DNA of 64,000 nucleotides from Thermococcus celer Vu 13 = JCM 8558 (GCF_002214365.1 NZ_CP014854.1:1723092-1787091); one strand, 5' to 3'; shown: positions 35,666 through 44,439, numbered from the stretch's first letter. Notes: a model not told the origin generated them from the letters alone. Made by a program: numbers and translations.

Positions 35666-36050
35666 GATCTCTCTATTACTTGTGATGCTGGTATTTGGTT
35701 CTCCAGCAAAGGGATTGAGCAAGGAAAACAAGATCTTCCATCTGCTGGGCTATCCTCCCTTCTATCTCTCGGTCATGATACTGTTCTTCATCCTTTACTA
35801 TAACATGAAACTGTTGGTTTTAGCGTTATTTTTAGTCATTTGGCTCATAGTGCTGACCGTTGATTACATCCAGAAGGATCTTAACGTGAAAAACGTGACC
35901 CTCTACTACGCAACTTGGGTGCTGGTGTCCTGGGCGTTTCTTTATAAATACTGCCTCATACCCCTGGCTTATACCGTGTCGACGCTCTACTTCCTTGCGC
36001 ACGTTACTGAACTGATAACCCCAGAAAACTATGGGAAGGGATTGGGTTGA
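35547..36050 (+). CDS. Polytopic membrane protein, putative immunity protein 7
   Basis: 167 aa, five or six helices. Residues 1-39 match immunity protein 3 exactly (MDLKRRLFRLSIFINVVIMA...YTFIG), then the sequence diverges (ISLLLVMLVFGSPAKGLSKE...). Both proteins keep a similar later segment (VYYIQKRLN versus VDYIQKDLN), so they are distant homologues whose 5' ends were made identical by recombination. Start has GGGGTGAT spaced correctly. Confidence 0.6.
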   Translation: MDLKRRLFRLSIFINVVIMAFSVYYVKVQDSEWWGYTFIGISLLLVMLVFGSPAKGLSKENKIFHLLGYPPFYLSVMILFFILYYNMKLLVLALFLVIWLIVLTVDYIQKDLNVKNVTLYYATWVLVSWAFLYKYCLIPLAYTVSTLYFLAHVTELITPENYGKGLG

Positions 36051-36141
36051 ACCTTAAAGAAACAGGGCATGCTCATAACCGGGCGTTCGGCCCGATCCGA
36101 TACGAAGATTAAGAACAAGAACGTGGTAGGAGGGTGATTCC

Positions 36142-36783
36142 ATGAGGAAGGTAAGTGCCGGTGTGGCCTTTTCATACTTTTTCCCAATTTCACTGGTGAT
36201 CGCCAATCTTAAAGTACTCACCGAATGGAGCGGGAGCGACAAGGTCGTTGCCGGCGGCCTGTACTCCCTCGTGGCCCTGCCGTTCTTCGCATTGAGCTAT
36301 TACCTTTCAAGGAGTGATAGGACCTCCATTTTCTGGCTATCCTTTGTCCTTCCGGTTTTTGGATTTTATCCTCTTGTCTATTCGATAAAAGCCCCCTACT
36401 CTGTGATACTTTGGGCATTTATGCTCCTGGCCGCGTTCCTTCCCCTCAGCGATTCCGAGGTCGTGCGTTTGACATTTATTGAAGAGAATGGGCCCAACGC
36501 ACTCGTAATGCTGATTCCACCTTTTATCTCCTTAATAAGTTTGGAAAAGGCGGTTCTCGGCATCGTGGGGCTTTCGCTGGTTGTCGTGTTGATCTACCTC
36601 CTGCGGCGCAACGTGTCCGTCCAGTACGTTTTGTCGTACGTTGTCACGTGGTCGCTGGTAAACCTGGACTGCGGCTTTGAAGCCCCGGGTTTCCTCATGG
36701 GCCTGATCTTTGGTTTGGGCATCTTTCACCTGATTCGTCGCCTCGAGGTGATATCCGCGACACTCAGCAGGTGGAACTATTAA
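36142..36783 (+). CDS. Polytopic membrane protein, putative immunity protein 8
   Basis: 213 aa, about seven helices, including YFFPISLVIANLKVL, GLYSLVALPFFALSYYL, VILWAFMLLAAFLPLS and FLMGLIFGLGIFHLI. GGAGGGTGATTCC precedes ATG 36142. It is the last gene of the island; codon and base composition return to the genome average at the RNase III-like gene that follows convergently. Confidence 0.55.
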   Translation: MRKVSAGVAFSYFFPISLVIANLKVLTEWSGSDKVVAGGLYSLVALPFFALSYYLSRSDRTSIFWLSFVLPVFGFYPLVYSIKAPYSVILWAFMLLAAFLPLSDSEVVRLTFIEENGPNALVMLIPPFISLISLEKAVLGIVGLSLVVVLIYLLRRNVSVQYVLSYVVTWSLVNLDCGFEAPGFLMGLIFGLGIFHLIRRLEVISATLSRWNY

Positions 36784-36871
36784 AAACGCGAGAACATCAC
36801 GATACAAAAATATGGGAAAACTCAATGGTTCCTTCCCGTCCTCCGTGTTAGGCCACCTTCCGGCGGAACCC

Positions 36872-37258
36872 TCACAGCCCCAGCCTCTCGCCTATCACCC
36901 TGAAAACCTCGGCGAAGGCCTTTCCCACCGCCTCCTTCTTCCGCGAGAAGTGGGTGACGTCCTCCGTGAGGTTCTCCCTCAGGATTTTGGCGGCCTCCTC
37001 AACCGTTATCCTGCCCTCGAGCCAGGCGTAGGCGAAGATGGCCTCCGCTACGTCTCCCTTGCCGTGCTTGTCAGCCCTCGGCGGGATAACGTGCCTCAGT
37101 CCTGCCAGCTCGAGCGCCACGCTGAGGGACGCGTTCGGAACCCTCTCGCCCGTCGGCCTGCCGAGGTACTCGCTCAGGGCGAGGGAAAAGGTGCAGTTGA
37201 TCAGAGAATCGCCGAGCTTCGCGAGTCCTTTGTCCGTGAAGTCCCTCCCGTACCTCAA
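36872..37258 (-). CDS. Ribonuclease III family protein (archaeal mini form)
   Basis: 128 aa of the compact archaeal RNase III-like family. The helical endonuclease fold is suggested by GLAKLGDSLINCTFSLALSEYLGR (split by Asp), the conserved Lys/Gly-Asp-Val-Ala-Glu-Ala helix (KHGKGDVAEAIFAYAWLEG) and HFSRKKEAVGKAF. There is no dsRNA-binding domain. The only start that fits is TTG at 37258, five bases after GGGTGA; no ATG lies nearby. Substrate unknown. Confidence 0.8.
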   Translation of the reverse strand: MRYGRDFTDKGLAKLGDSLINCTFSLALSEYLGRPTGERVPNASLSVALELAGLRHVIPPRADKHGKGDVAEAIFAYAWLEGRITVEEAAKILRENLTEDVTHFSRKKEAVGKAFAEVFRVIGERLGL

Positions 37259-37362
37259 GCTCTCACCCGCTTTTTCTCGGAGGGATGGTCTTTAAGGTTT
37301 TTGAAGGGTAGAAAAAGGCAAAAGAGTTGTGGATAAAAACAGAACGGAGCCAGAGACGGTGG

Positions 37363-37650
37363 TTACTCGCCTATGGCCGACTTCCACGCCTCGAGAACCG
37401 CCCTCGACCTGTCGAATATCTTCTGGGCGGCCTCCTCGAGGGCCTTCTCGGGGGTCACCTCCCCGTCCGTCACGACCTTGAACTTCGGCTTCCTGGCCAT
37501 GAGGACGGGATGCTCGATGGTGTAACCCGCGAAGGTAACGTGCTCGTTCTCGTGGAGCACCTCGTTGAGCAGGTTTGAGAAGGTGTGATCCTCACCCTCA
37601 AGGTAGAACTCGAGGACGTTTTCCTCACGCTTGATGACCTCAATCTTCAT
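37363..37650 (-). CDS. rpo11: DNA-directed RNA polymerase subunit Rpo11 (RpoL)
   Basis: Archaeal homologue of Rpb11/AC19; it dimerises with Rpo3 to nucleate polymerase assembly. 95 aa from ATG 37650, starting [20 protein letters not shown], with the dimerisation motif [23 protein letters not shown] (shown in part). GAGGGTGAGG precedes the ATG and argues against the in-frame ATG at 37659. It overlaps the end of the DUF2067 gene: third gene of the csl4 operon. Confidence 0.96.
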   Translation of the reverse strand: MKIEVIKREENVLEFYLEGEDHTFSNLLNEVLHENEHVTFAGYTIEHPVLMARKPKFKVVTDGEVTPEKALEEAAQKIFDRSRAVLEAWKSAIGE

Positions 37651-38272
37651 TTTCCTCACCCTCCAGATGTCTAAGGAGCCCCTTCATCGCCTGCTCCTTG
37701 TTCTTCACCAGTTCGTATTTAAACTTATCCTCCTTCCACTCGGCCAGCCCCAGCTCAACCAGGAGGTCGATGACCTCGGATGGGTCGAGGCCCTTGAGGG
37801 CCGCCACGGGAAGGACGACCTCCCTTATCTGCCGGGTGGTCTGGAGCGAGACGTCGGAGAGGTACCCGCCGAGCCTCTTAGCCAGGGAAACGAGCTCCTC
37901 CCACGGCATGGAGGTTACCAGTTCCCCCTCCCGAAGCTCAACCCTTTCGCCGAGCAGTTCCAGGGTCTTTACGAGTATGGGCGTTGGAACGCCCGTCCCC
38001 GCCTCGCGGAGGAGGTCGTCTATCCTGTAACGGTAGAGGCCGCGCTTGTCGGGGTAAAGCTTGGCCCGGACGCGGTTGTGTATCTCCCGTATCCTGCCGA
38101 TGGCCTCCCTGATGTCGTCCTTCGTTCCCTGGACGTTTATCTTGAGGCCGTTGAGCTTGGCGTGGACGTAGATGAACGCGGGGAGGCGAAGCCTTCCTAT
38201 CTCCCTCAGGAGTTCCTCCTTCTCCCTCTCGTCGTGAACGTGAATCGTTATTACCCTCTTCGCCCTTGCCAT
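37640..38272 (-). CDS. DUF2067-type conserved archaeal protein
   Basis: About 210 aa from ATG 38272 ([20 protein letters not shown]). The open frame continues 36 codons upstream, but those overlap csl4. The N-terminal half resembles a KH/ACT-like alpha-beta fold ([30 protein letters not shown]). The C-terminal half looks like one or two winged-helix units ([39 protein letters not shown]). Sandwiched between csl4 and rpo11 in an apparent operon, so a role in RNA metabolism is likely. Family number given from memory. Confidence 0.75.
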   Translation of the reverse strand: MARAKRVITIHVHDEREKEELLREIGRLRLPAFIYVHAKLNGLKINVQGTKDDIREAIGRIREIHNRVRAKLYPDKRGLYRYRIDDLLREAGTGVPTPILVKTLELLGERVELREGELVTSMPWEELVSLAKRLGGYLSDVSLQTTRQIREVVLPVAALKGLDPSEVIDLLVELGLAEWKEDKFKYELVKNKEQAMKGLLRHLEGEENED

Positions 38273-38274
38273 GC

Positions 38275-38862
38275 TCACACCTTCAGCTTCCGGTATAGGG
38301 AGGAGAGCTTTCTCGTCTCGACGTGGCCACAGCGGGGACATATCAACCGCTCGCCGCGCCGAACCAGCGCCGTTCTGCACCTCGAGCAGAGGGCGTAGAC
38401 GACCCCCAGATCTGGCCCCTTGGTCGAGAGCTGTATGGGGCTCTTCTCGTTGGCTATGACCCTGGCCCGGACCACGTCTCCCACCCTGAACTCGTTTGAC
38501 ATGTTCTCGACGTAGCCCTCCCTGACCTGGGAGACGTGAATGCCGGCGAGCTTTGAGGTGGCTATCTCCCTGTCGTTCCTCCCCTCTATCTTAACGAGCT
38601 GGACTATGGCCGTCTGGGGCTTGACCTCTATGACCTTGGCGATTACTACATCCCCCACCTGCGGGAGGGGAGGCGTGTCCGTTACGGGCTCAACCCTGAT
38701 TTCCATCCGCCCGGGGTCGATCCTTACCCTGCCCGCCCTTATGGCGTAGAGCTCTCCGTTCTCCTCCTTAACTCCCTCGCCGGGGAAGTACTCCTCGATG
38801 ACACCGAGATGGTCTCCCGGAAGAACGAGATCGCCGTCTTTCACGCCTTTCTTATCATCCAT
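38275..38862 (-). CDS. csl4: Exosome RNA-binding subunit Csl4
   Basis: Cap subunit of the archaeal RNA exosome, recruiting DnaG and substrates to the Rrp41-Rrp42 ring. 195 aa in three parts: an N-terminal domain with GDLVLPGDHLGVIEEYFPGE, a central S1 domain (VGDVVIAKVIEVKPQTAIVQ; GIHVSQVREGYV) and a C-terminal zinc ribbon (CSRCRTAL, CPRCGHVE). All features of the family are present at the usual length. It starts the csl4-DUF2067-rpo11 gene string, with only two bases to the next gene. Confidence 0.95.
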   Translation of the reverse strand: MDDKKGVKDGDLVLPGDHLGVIEEYFPGEGVKEENGELYAIRAGRVRIDPGRMEIRVEPVTDTPPLPQVGDVVIAKVIEVKPQTAIVQLVKIEGRNDREIATSKLAGIHVSQVREGYVENMSNEFRVGDVVRARVIANEKSPIQLSTKGPDLGVVYALCSRCRTALVRRGERLICPRCGHVETRKLSSLYRKLKV

Positions 38863-38980
38863 CCTTCCACCTCCATGAGAGTTCCAGCTCTGATTTTTTA
38901 AGCCTTTGCCATCGGGGAGGATTTATAAAGGATGGGGAAAAGTTTTAGTGATTCCAATTGAGCCCACGGTGGTGGTTAGG

Positions 38981-40858
38981 ATGAGAATGCTTCTGATACA
39001 CAGCGACTATTTGGAGTACGAGGTCAGGGATAAGGCCATCAAGAACCCCGAACCGATAAACGAGGAGCAAAGGAAGGGCCGCCTCGATGAGGTTCTGGCG
39101 GTCTTTGCGAGCGTCGAGAAGGTCGACGAGGTCAACCCCGATGAGGTCGTCGAGAAGGCCCTCGCGGAAATAAAGGACGTCGCGGGTCAGGTTAAGGCCG
39201 AGAGGGTCTTCGTATACCCCTTCGCCCACCTCAGCAGCGACCTGGCGAAGCCCGACGTTGCCCTCGATGTCCTCAGGAAGCTCGAGGAGAGGCTTAAGGA
39301 GGAGGGTTTCGAGGTCAGGCGCGCCCCCTTCGGCTACTACAAGGCCTTCAGGCTGAGCTGCAAGGGGCACCCTCTGGCGGAGCTCAGCAGGACGGTGGTT
39401 CCCGAGGGCGAGGTGAACAAGGAGGAGCGCAACGTGGCCCTCGAGAAGGAAGAGGAGCTTAAGAGCTACTGGTACGTCCTCACGCCCGAGGGCGAGCTCA
39501 TCGACGTGGAGAAGTTCGACTTCACGGGGCATGAGAACCTCAGGAAGTTCGCCAACTACGAGATAAGCAAGAACAGGGTGGCCGATAGGGAGCCGCCCCA
39601 CGTTAAGCTGATGCTCGAGCACGAGCTGGTGGATTACGAACCCGGAAGCGACGCCGGAAACCTCAGGTACTATCCGAAGGGCAGGCTCATCAAGGGTCTC
39701 CTCGAGCAGTACGTCACCGAGAAGGTCGTCGAGTACGGGGCGATGGAGGTCGAGACGCCGATAATGTACGACTTCGAGCACCCGGCCCTCGAGAAGTACC
39801 TCAACAGGTTCCCGGCGAGGCAGTACGTCGTCAAGAGCGGCGACAAGAAGTTCTTCCTGCGCTTCGCCGCCTGCTTTGGCCAGTTCCTCATAAAGAAGGA
39901 CGCCACGATAAGCTACCGCAACCTGCCTCTCAGGATGTACGAGCTCACGCGCTACTCCTTCAGGAGGGAGAAGAGCGGCGAGCTGTCCGGGCTGAGGAGG
40001 CTCAGGGCCTTCACGATGCCCGATATGCACACCGTCGCCAGAGACCTCAAGCAGGCCATGGACGAGTTCAAGAAGCAGTACAAGCTCAGCATGGAGGTTC
40101 TAAAGGGAGTCGGGCTAACGCCCGAGGACTACGAGGTGGCGATACGCTTCACGAGGGACTTCTGGGAGGAGCACGGGGACTTCATCGTCGAGCTGGCCAA
40201 GATAATCGGCAAGCCCGTCCTCGTGGAGATGTGGGACCAGAGGTTCTTCTACTTCATACTGAAGTTCGAGTTCAACTTCGTGGACAACCTCGACAAGGCC
40301 GCCGCGCTGAGCACCGTCCAGATAGACGTCGAGAACGCCGAGAGGTTCGGCATAACCTACTACGACGAGGAAGGGAAGGAGAGGTACCCGCTCATCCTCC
40401 ACTGCTCGCCGAGCGGTGCCATAGAGCGGGTTATGTACGCGATACTCGAGAAGCAGGCGAAGCTCCAGGCCAGGGGGGTTAAACCAGCCTTCCCGCTCTG
40501 GCTCAGCCCGATACAGGTTAGGGTGATCCCGGTCAGCGACGAGGTCCTCGACTACGCGCTCTACGTTGCAGGAAAACTTGAGGGGGCGAAGATAAGGGTC
40601 GACGTGGACGACACCGGCGACAGGCTCAACAAGAAGATAAGGAAGGCCGAGAAGGAGTGGATTCCCTACATAATCGTCGTCGGCAGGAATGAAAAAGAGG
40701 GGGACACGATAACCGTCAGGAGGAGGAGCGACGGGAAGCAGGTAGAGATGAGGCTCGAGGACCTCGTAAGGGAGATAAGGTCCCAGACGGAGGGGTTCCC
40801 CTACAGGGCAAGGCCCCTGCCGCTTCTCCTGTCGAGGAGGCCGAAGTTCAGGGGTTGA
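38981..40858 (+). CDS. thrS: Threonyl-tRNA synthetase (archaeal type)
   Basis: 625 aa from ATG 38981 ([20 protein letters not shown]). The N-terminal domain of about 140 residues is the archaeal D-aminoacyl-tRNA deacylase-like editing module ([32 protein letters not shown]) that clears Ser-tRNA(Thr). The class II core follows, with motif 2 [19 protein letters not shown] and zinc-ligand Cys in FAACFG. Motif 3 lies near [17 protein letters not shown], and a C-terminal anticodon-binding domain includes [18 protein letters not shown]. Earlier in-frame starts lie upstream of GGTGGTTAGG and are unlikely. Confidence 0.96.
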   Translation: MRMLLIHSDYLEYEVRDKAIKNPEPINEEQRKGRLDEVLAVFASVEKVDEVNPDEVVEKALAEIKDVAGQVKAERVFVYPFAHLSSDLAKPDVALDVLRKLEERLKEEGFEVRRAPFGYYKAFRLSCKGHPLAELSRTVVPEGEVNKEERNVALEKEEELKSYWYVLTPEGELIDVEKFDFTGHENLRKFANYEISKNRVADREPPHVKLMLEHELVDYEPGSDAGNLRYYPKGRLIKGLLEQYVTEKVVEYGAMEVETPIMYDFEHPALEKYLNRFPARQYVVKSGDKKFFLRFAACFGQFLIKKDATISYRNLPLRMYELTRYSFRREKSGELSGLRRLRAFTMPDMHTVARDLKQAMDEFKKQYKLSMEVLKGVGLTPEDYEVAIRFTRDFWEEHGDFIVELAKIIGKPVLVEMWDQRFFYFILKFEFNFVDNLDKAAALSTVQIDVENAERFGITYYDEEGKERYPLILHCSPSGAIERVMYAILEKQAKLQARGVKPAFPLWLSPIQVRVIPVSDEVLDYALYVAGKLEGAKIRVDVDDTGDRLNKKIRKAEKEWIPYIIVVGRNEKEGDTITVRRRSDGKQVEMRLEDLVREIRSQTEGFPYRARPLPLLLSRRPKFRG

Positions 40859-41591
40859 GCTCTCTCATCTTCCGTATTTTAAGTTTTTCCACGCCCTTCT
40901 CCTTTGTAACGCGGAACGAGTACGTCTCGGGTTCAAAGTCCTCGTAGGGGGCGGATATCAGGTACAGGGTCTCCTTGAGACCGTTCTCCTCCAGCCAGGA
41001 CCTGGCGACGATTACGTAGTCGCTCACCCCCGAGGCCCACGCCACGAACCTCTCCGAGACGACGTCCCGGTTTATCGACTGCGCCAGTACCGAATCCGGG
41101 AGTTCCTGACTTTTGGAAGCGAGGGTCTGGTTGAGGAGCCTGAGGGTGCTCTCCTCACCGAGGAGGAGCGAAACTCCATCGAGCGTGTGGATCAGTCTGA
41201 AAACTGGTCTTCCCTCCATAAACTCCCGTAGATGAGTGAAGTAAATCCGGTCTATCTTCGGGTTGAGGGTCTCCGGCTCGACATTGTCCAGGTAGAATAC
41301 GTTCGGGAGGGGTTTCTTTGACCCGTACCTTGTACCGAAGAGGTCTATAATCGCAAGGTTTCCGTTCTCCAGTTCCCTCTCCACGTCGAGGCCAACCGTG
41401 CCGGCTTTCCTCATGAAAAGGCTCAACGGTCCCGAGTAGTTGGACACGATGGCAAAGTAACCCCTTTCAACCGCATGCCTGAGGAGAAGGAGGGGGATCC
41501 TCCACGCGGAAGAATAGGCATCGTAGATGATGCTTATGGTGGAACCCGGGAGGTACTCCCCTCGGAAGAGGTCGAGGATGTTCTTCTCCAT
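40848..41591 (-). CDS. DUF257-like Thermococcales protein
   Basis: 247 aa with the pattern of a RecA/KaiC-like alpha-beta fold that has lost the Walker A loop: [21 protein letters not shown] where a P-loop would sit, then [21 protein letters not shown] and [16 protein letters not shown] in the Walker B region. This matches my recollection of the DUF257 family, confined to Thermococcales and of unknown function. The 3' end overlaps thrS convergently by 11 bp. Its start (GGGAGGGATATGA before ATG 41591) lies 38 bp from the solo tnpB remnant. Confidence 0.7.
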   Translation of the reverse strand: MEKNILDLFRGEYLPGSTISIIYDAYSSAWRIPLLLLRHAVERGYFAIVSNYSGPLSLFMRKAGTVGLDVERELENGNLAIIDLFGTRYGSKKPLPNVFYLDNVEPETLNPKIDRIYFTHLREFMEGRPVFRLIHTLDGVSLLLGEESTLRLLNQTLASKSQELPDSVLAQSINRDVVSERFVAWASGVSDYVIVARSWLEENGLKETLYLISAPYEDFEPETYSFRVTKEKGVEKLKIRKMRELNP

Positions 41592-41629
41592 TCATATCCC
41601 TCCCGGAGTTGGGGGAATGGGTGGCTCAC

Positions 41630-41790
41630 CCGTTCTGGTTAGCCGTAACTTTTGTAAACATTGTTACGGTTAACCTTCCCTCCTCAGGCTTCATTGGAGG
41701 GCTTTCGGGGGGAACGGAAACTCCCCACATCTTCCGTTTCCAGCCCCCATTCGGGCTTAAAACCCCACATATCGGGGACATCAACAGTTA
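41630..41790 (-). mobile_element. Solo right end of a tnpB element (candidate stand-alone omega-RNA)
   Basis: The minus strand matches the last ~100 bp of the intact tnpB element (22876-22978), ending at the identical ...CTAACCAGAACGG. It also contains shorter upstream matches (GTATGTGGGG-like and TTAAGCCCGAATGGG) separated by internal deletions. No ORF or left end remains. Both 3' hairpins persist. The first has two compensated base changes (CCCTCC/GGAGGG here against CCACCC/GGGTGG in the intact copy). The next ~20 bases on the minus strand, 41629 downward, would be the guide. Confidence 0.8.
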
Positions 41791-41807
41791 AACACGGAGC
41801 TATTTAA

Positions 41808-41840
41808 AGTTTTTTTGAAAAACAAAAATATTCAAATGTT
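41808..41840 (-). terminator. T-rich transcription terminator of the TIP26 gene
   Basis: On the minus strand, just past the stop at 41855, the sequence runs ATATTTTTGTTTTTC then more T. Clusters of T are what archaeal polymerase uses to terminate. The tract separates the TIP26 gene from the tnpB remnant. Confidence 0.5.
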
Positions 41841-41854
41841 GTGACAGTTACTAT

Positions 41855-42538
41855 TTAGAGAACAGCCCCCTTCACGCCCTCTTTTATCTCGTTGAGGAAG
41901 TCCTTCGCCTCCTCGCTGAACTCCTTCAGGGGTACCTCCCTGCCGGACGTATCGTAGACCTTCCCGTCCTGGAAGTTTATCTCGAAGACCTCGTAGCGTT
42001 CCTCGCTCTGCTCGTAATGCTTTATCCCGTGTCCCTTAAGGTGTGTCTCGAGGCTCTCGACGTCAACGTACTTCCCGCACTTGGGGCACCTGTAGAACTG
42101 CCAGAACACGTAGTCCTGTCCCGCGAGCATGTTGTTCTTTACGTGCTCGAGGAAGGCCCCACCGAGGTACTCGTAGAAGTCCTCCTGAATCAGCCTTCCA
42201 TCACCCTCGACCACCCTGAACCCGCTCCAGATGATGTGGTCGTTTATGTCCGCGAGCGTCGTCTTGAGGTAGCGGTAGGTGAGGATGAAAACCCCGTTGT
42301 GAACCAGGAAGACGCTCCTATCGGGAACGGCTATTATCCTGATGCCATCGCCGTTACCGTTCTCGGCCATCTCCCTGGCGTGCTCCCTGTTATCCGCGAC
42401 CTCTATGATAACCTTCACGTTGCTCTTCTTGTGAACACCGATTATGCTCTCTCCCGTGATCTCCCAGTGGTAATCGTCTATGTACCTCACCTGGGCGTAG
42501 ACCTTTTTGATCCTTGGACTCAGCTCACCGTAGGTCAT
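41855..42538 (-). CDS. TBP-interacting protein (TIP26 type)
   Basis: 227 aa, closely resembling the T. kodakarensis protein TIP26, which binds TATA-binding protein and can block its DNA contact. The N-terminal two thirds ([37 protein letters not shown]) is an alpha-beta nuclease-like fold without an obvious active site. A C2-type zinc finger follows (CPKCGKYVD...HLKGHGIKH, about residues 150-175), then a helical tail. Restricted to Thermococcales. ATG 42538 has GGTGGTGAT upstream. Confidence 0.9.
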   Translation of the reverse strand: MTYGELSPRIKKVYAQVRYIDDYHWEITGESIIGVHKKSNVKVIIEVADNREHAREMAENGNGDGIRIIAVPDRSVFLVHNGVFILTYRYLKTTLADINDHIIWSGFRVVEGDGRLIQEDFYEYLGGAFLEHVKNNMLAGQDYVFWQFYRCPKCGKYVDVESLETHLKGHGIKHYEQSEERYEVFEINFQDGKVYDTSGREVPLKEFSEEAKDFLNEIKEGVKGAVL

Positions 42539-42641
42539 TAATCACCACCGTTGGAAAAATCGCGCCCAACGTTAATAAGTTTAGCGAAAAATTTTAAAAC
42601 GGGTCCTCAACGGTGAGGCCGGAGAGTCAGGAGAATGGACG

Positions 42642-43436
42642 CTACCTTCCGAAACGTCTCCCCCTCTTCTGGTACTCGCGGATTATCCTCAGAAAGTCGA
42701 TCTTTCGGAACTCTGGGAAATAAACGTCAACGAAGAAGAGTTCGCTGTAGGCTATCTGATACAGGAGAAAGTTGCTTATCCTAACCTCGCCCCCGGTTCT
42801 TATGACGATGTCCGGGTCGGGCATTTTGGGGTAGTAGAGGTACCTCTTCACGAGGTCCTCGTCCACATCTTCCGGTCTGATCCTCCCGGCCAGGGCGTCC
42901 CTGACGATGTCCCTGACGGCATCGGTTATCTCGCTCCTTCCTCCGTAGGCCAGGGCTATGTTGAGGACGTAGTCCCCGTACTTCCTCGTGACCCTCTCCG
43001 CCTCTTCCGCGGCCTTCCTCACGTTCTCCGGGAGCATCTCCTTCCTCCCGAGAACGTTGACCCTGATTCTGTACCTGTGAACCCTCTCGTCCTTTACCAG
43101 CTCCCTGAACTTCTCCTCGAAGAGGTTCATGAGGGCCCTCACTTCCTCGGGGGTCCTCCTGAAGTTCTCCGTGGAGAAGGCGTAAACGGTGAGCGTCCTT
43201 ATCCCGAGCTCCCGGCACCACTCGAGTATCTCCTCGAGCTTCCGGGACCCAAAGAGATGGCCGTACCACGGCGGTTTCTCCATCTTCCGCGCCCATCTCC
43301 TGTTCCCGTCCATTATTATGGCGACGTGCCTCGGAATGCTCCCCGACTTAACCTTATCCAGGAGGTAGTCCTCGTAGAGGTCGTAAACGGGCTTGAATAA
43401 AATACGGGGGACGTGGGAGACGAGACGGAAAATCAT
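42642..43436 (-). CDS. uppS: cis-Prenyltransferase (UppS family, long-chain polyprenyl diphosphate synthase)
   Basis: Extends farnesyl or geranylgeranyl diphosphate with cis-isoprene units to make the polyprenyl carrier for N-glycosylation and envelope sugars. About 264 aa: HVAIIMDGNRRWARK carries the catalytic Asp (about residue 45) and VYAFSTENFRRTPEEV is the second motif. The C-terminal DIVIRTGGEVRISNFLLYQ and YSELFFVDVYFPEF complete the family set. ATG 43436 was chosen; ATG 43445 is in frame but overlaps the preceding gene. Co-transcribed with the gamma-carbonic anhydrase-like gene. Confidence 0.94.
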   Translation of the reverse strand: MIFRLVSHVPRILFKPVYDLYEDYLLDKVKSGSIPRHVAIIMDGNRRWARKMEKPPWYGHLFGSRKLEEILEWCRELGIRTLTVYAFSTENFRRTPEEVRALMNLFEEKFRELVKDERVHRYRIRVNVLGRKEMLPENVRKAAEEAERVTRKYGDYVLNIALAYGGRSEITDAVRDIVRDALAGRIRPEDVDEDLVKRYLYYPKMPDPDIVIRTGGEVRISNFLLYQIAYSELFFVDVYFPEFRKIDFLRIIREYQKRGRRFGR

Positions 43437-43441
43437 TCCCA

Positions 43442-43966
43442 TCACTCAATTTTCTTCCTGCTCGAGGCGTGCATCTGAGCGAGCCTGATGTATATCTCGG
43501 CGTTCTCTTTCGTCCAGGCTATCTCTTCCTCGCTTAACTGCCTGACGACCCTGCCCGGAACGCCAACGACGAGGCTGTAGTCGGGTATCTCCTTACCGGG
43601 CGGGACGAGAGCCCCGGCGCCGATTATGACGTGGTTGCCTATCTTAGCCCCGTCGAGTACGACCGCGCCCATGCCGATGATGGTGTAGTCCCCTATCCTC
43701 GCCCCGTGGACGACGGCGTTGTGGCCGATGGTGACGTACTTACCGATTATCGTTGGCATGTTGTCGGAGGTGTGTACGCTGACGTTGTCCTGGACGTTCG
43801 AGCCCTCTCCGACGTAGATCTGCTCTATATCGCCCCTAAGAACGGCGCTCGGCCAGACGCTCGTCTTCGCCTCGAGGACGACGTCGCCTATGACCGAGGC
43901 TGTCTCGTCTATGAAAGCGGTCTCGTGAACCTTGGGCCTCTTCCCGGCCAGTTCGTAAATCGCCAT
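43442..43966 (-). CDS. Gamma-carbonic anhydrase-like hexapeptide protein
   Basis: About 174 aa. Left-handed beta-helix hexapeptide repeats run through residues 10-140 (SVIGDVVLEAKTSVWPSAVL; IIGKYVTIGHNAVVHGARIG), ending in a helix (EEEIAWTKENAEIYIRLAQ). Metal-site histidines appear in VSVHTSD, TIGHNAVVHG, and the Arg/Asp of LRGDIEQIYVG is present, so it may bind zinc or iron as in Cam/YrdA proteins. Whether it hydrates CO2 cannot be told. ATG 43966 follows GTGATGGAG. Divergent from hjc, apparently sharing one TATA box. Confidence 0.9.
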   Translation of the reverse strand: MAIYELAGKRPKVHETAFIDETASVIGDVVLEAKTSVWPSAVLRGDIEQIYVGEGSNVQDNVSVHTSDNMPTIIGKYVTIGHNAVVHGARIGDYTIIGMGAVVLDGAKIGNHVIIGAGALVPPGKEIPDYSLVVGVPGRVVRQLSEEEIAWTKENAEIYIRLAQMHASSRKKIE

Positions 43967-43996
43967 CTCCATCACCGGGCTTAAATCTTTGGCATG

Positions 43997-44007
43997 GCTT
44001 ATAAACC
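43997..44007. promoter_or_regulatory. TATA box shared by divergent gamma-CA-like gene and hjc
   Basis: GCTTATAAACC is almost symmetric. Starts about 26 bp either side fall near 43976 and 44028, each about 10 bases before an ATG (43966 minus, 44038 plus). Confidence 0.5.
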
Positions 44008-44037
44008 TAACCGGGTAACTTGGGGTGAGGGAGTCCC

Positions 44038-44439
44038 ATGAAGTACCGGAGGGGAGCGAGCGCTGAGAGGGAGCTCATAAGGATGCTCGAGAAGGCGGGC
44101 TTCGCGGTGGTGCGCTCCGCCGGGAGCAAAAAAGTGGACATCGTGGCGGGCAACGGGAGGGTATACCTCTGCGTAGAGGTCAAGAGTACCCGCTCGGAGA
44201 GACTGTACTTCAGCGAGGAGGACTACGAGAAGCTCGTCTCCTTCTCGGAGAGGTTCGGCGCGAAACCCGTCATAGCTGTGAAGTTCGTGAACAACGGCTG
44301 GCGCTTCTTCCTCCCGGAGGACCTCGAGAAGGGCGGCAAAAACTATAAGCTTGGTCTGCAGACTAAGAACTACCTCACGTTTGACGAGGTCATCGGGAGG
44401 CAGAGGTCCCTGCAAGGGGTGATAAAGGGTGAAGCTTAG
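44038..44439 (+). CDS. hjc: Holliday junction resolvase Hjc
   Basis: Structure-specific endonuclease resolving four-way junctions during recombination. 133 aa with the catalytic set of the PD-(D/E)XK fold: YRRGASAERELIRMLEKAGF (Glu of motif I), GSKKVDIVAG (Asp), and YLCVEVKSTRSERLYF (E-x-K). The C-terminal part FLPEDLEKGGKNYKLGL is typical. Its last codons overlap the next gene's GTG start by 11 bases, an operon arrangement. Confidence 0.95.
   Translation: MKYRRGASAERELIRMLEKAGFAVVRSAGSKKVDIVAGNGRVYLCVEVKSTRSERLYFSEEDYEKLVSFSERFGAKPVIAVKFVNNGWRFFLPEDLEKGGKNYKLGLQTKNYLTFDEVIGRQRSLQGVIKGEA

Noticed and set aside
27124-36783. Interpretation of the island as an integrated virus or plasmid
   Set aside because: No integrase, att-like tRNA fragment, replication protein or virion gene is visible; the content is one scaffold protein, its fragments and small membrane proteins.
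30400-36783. Interpretation of the eight membrane genes as an ABC or secondary transporter
   Set aside because: No ATPase, no substrate-binding protein, mutually dissimilar sequences and variable lengths; duplication boundaries do not follow transporter domains.
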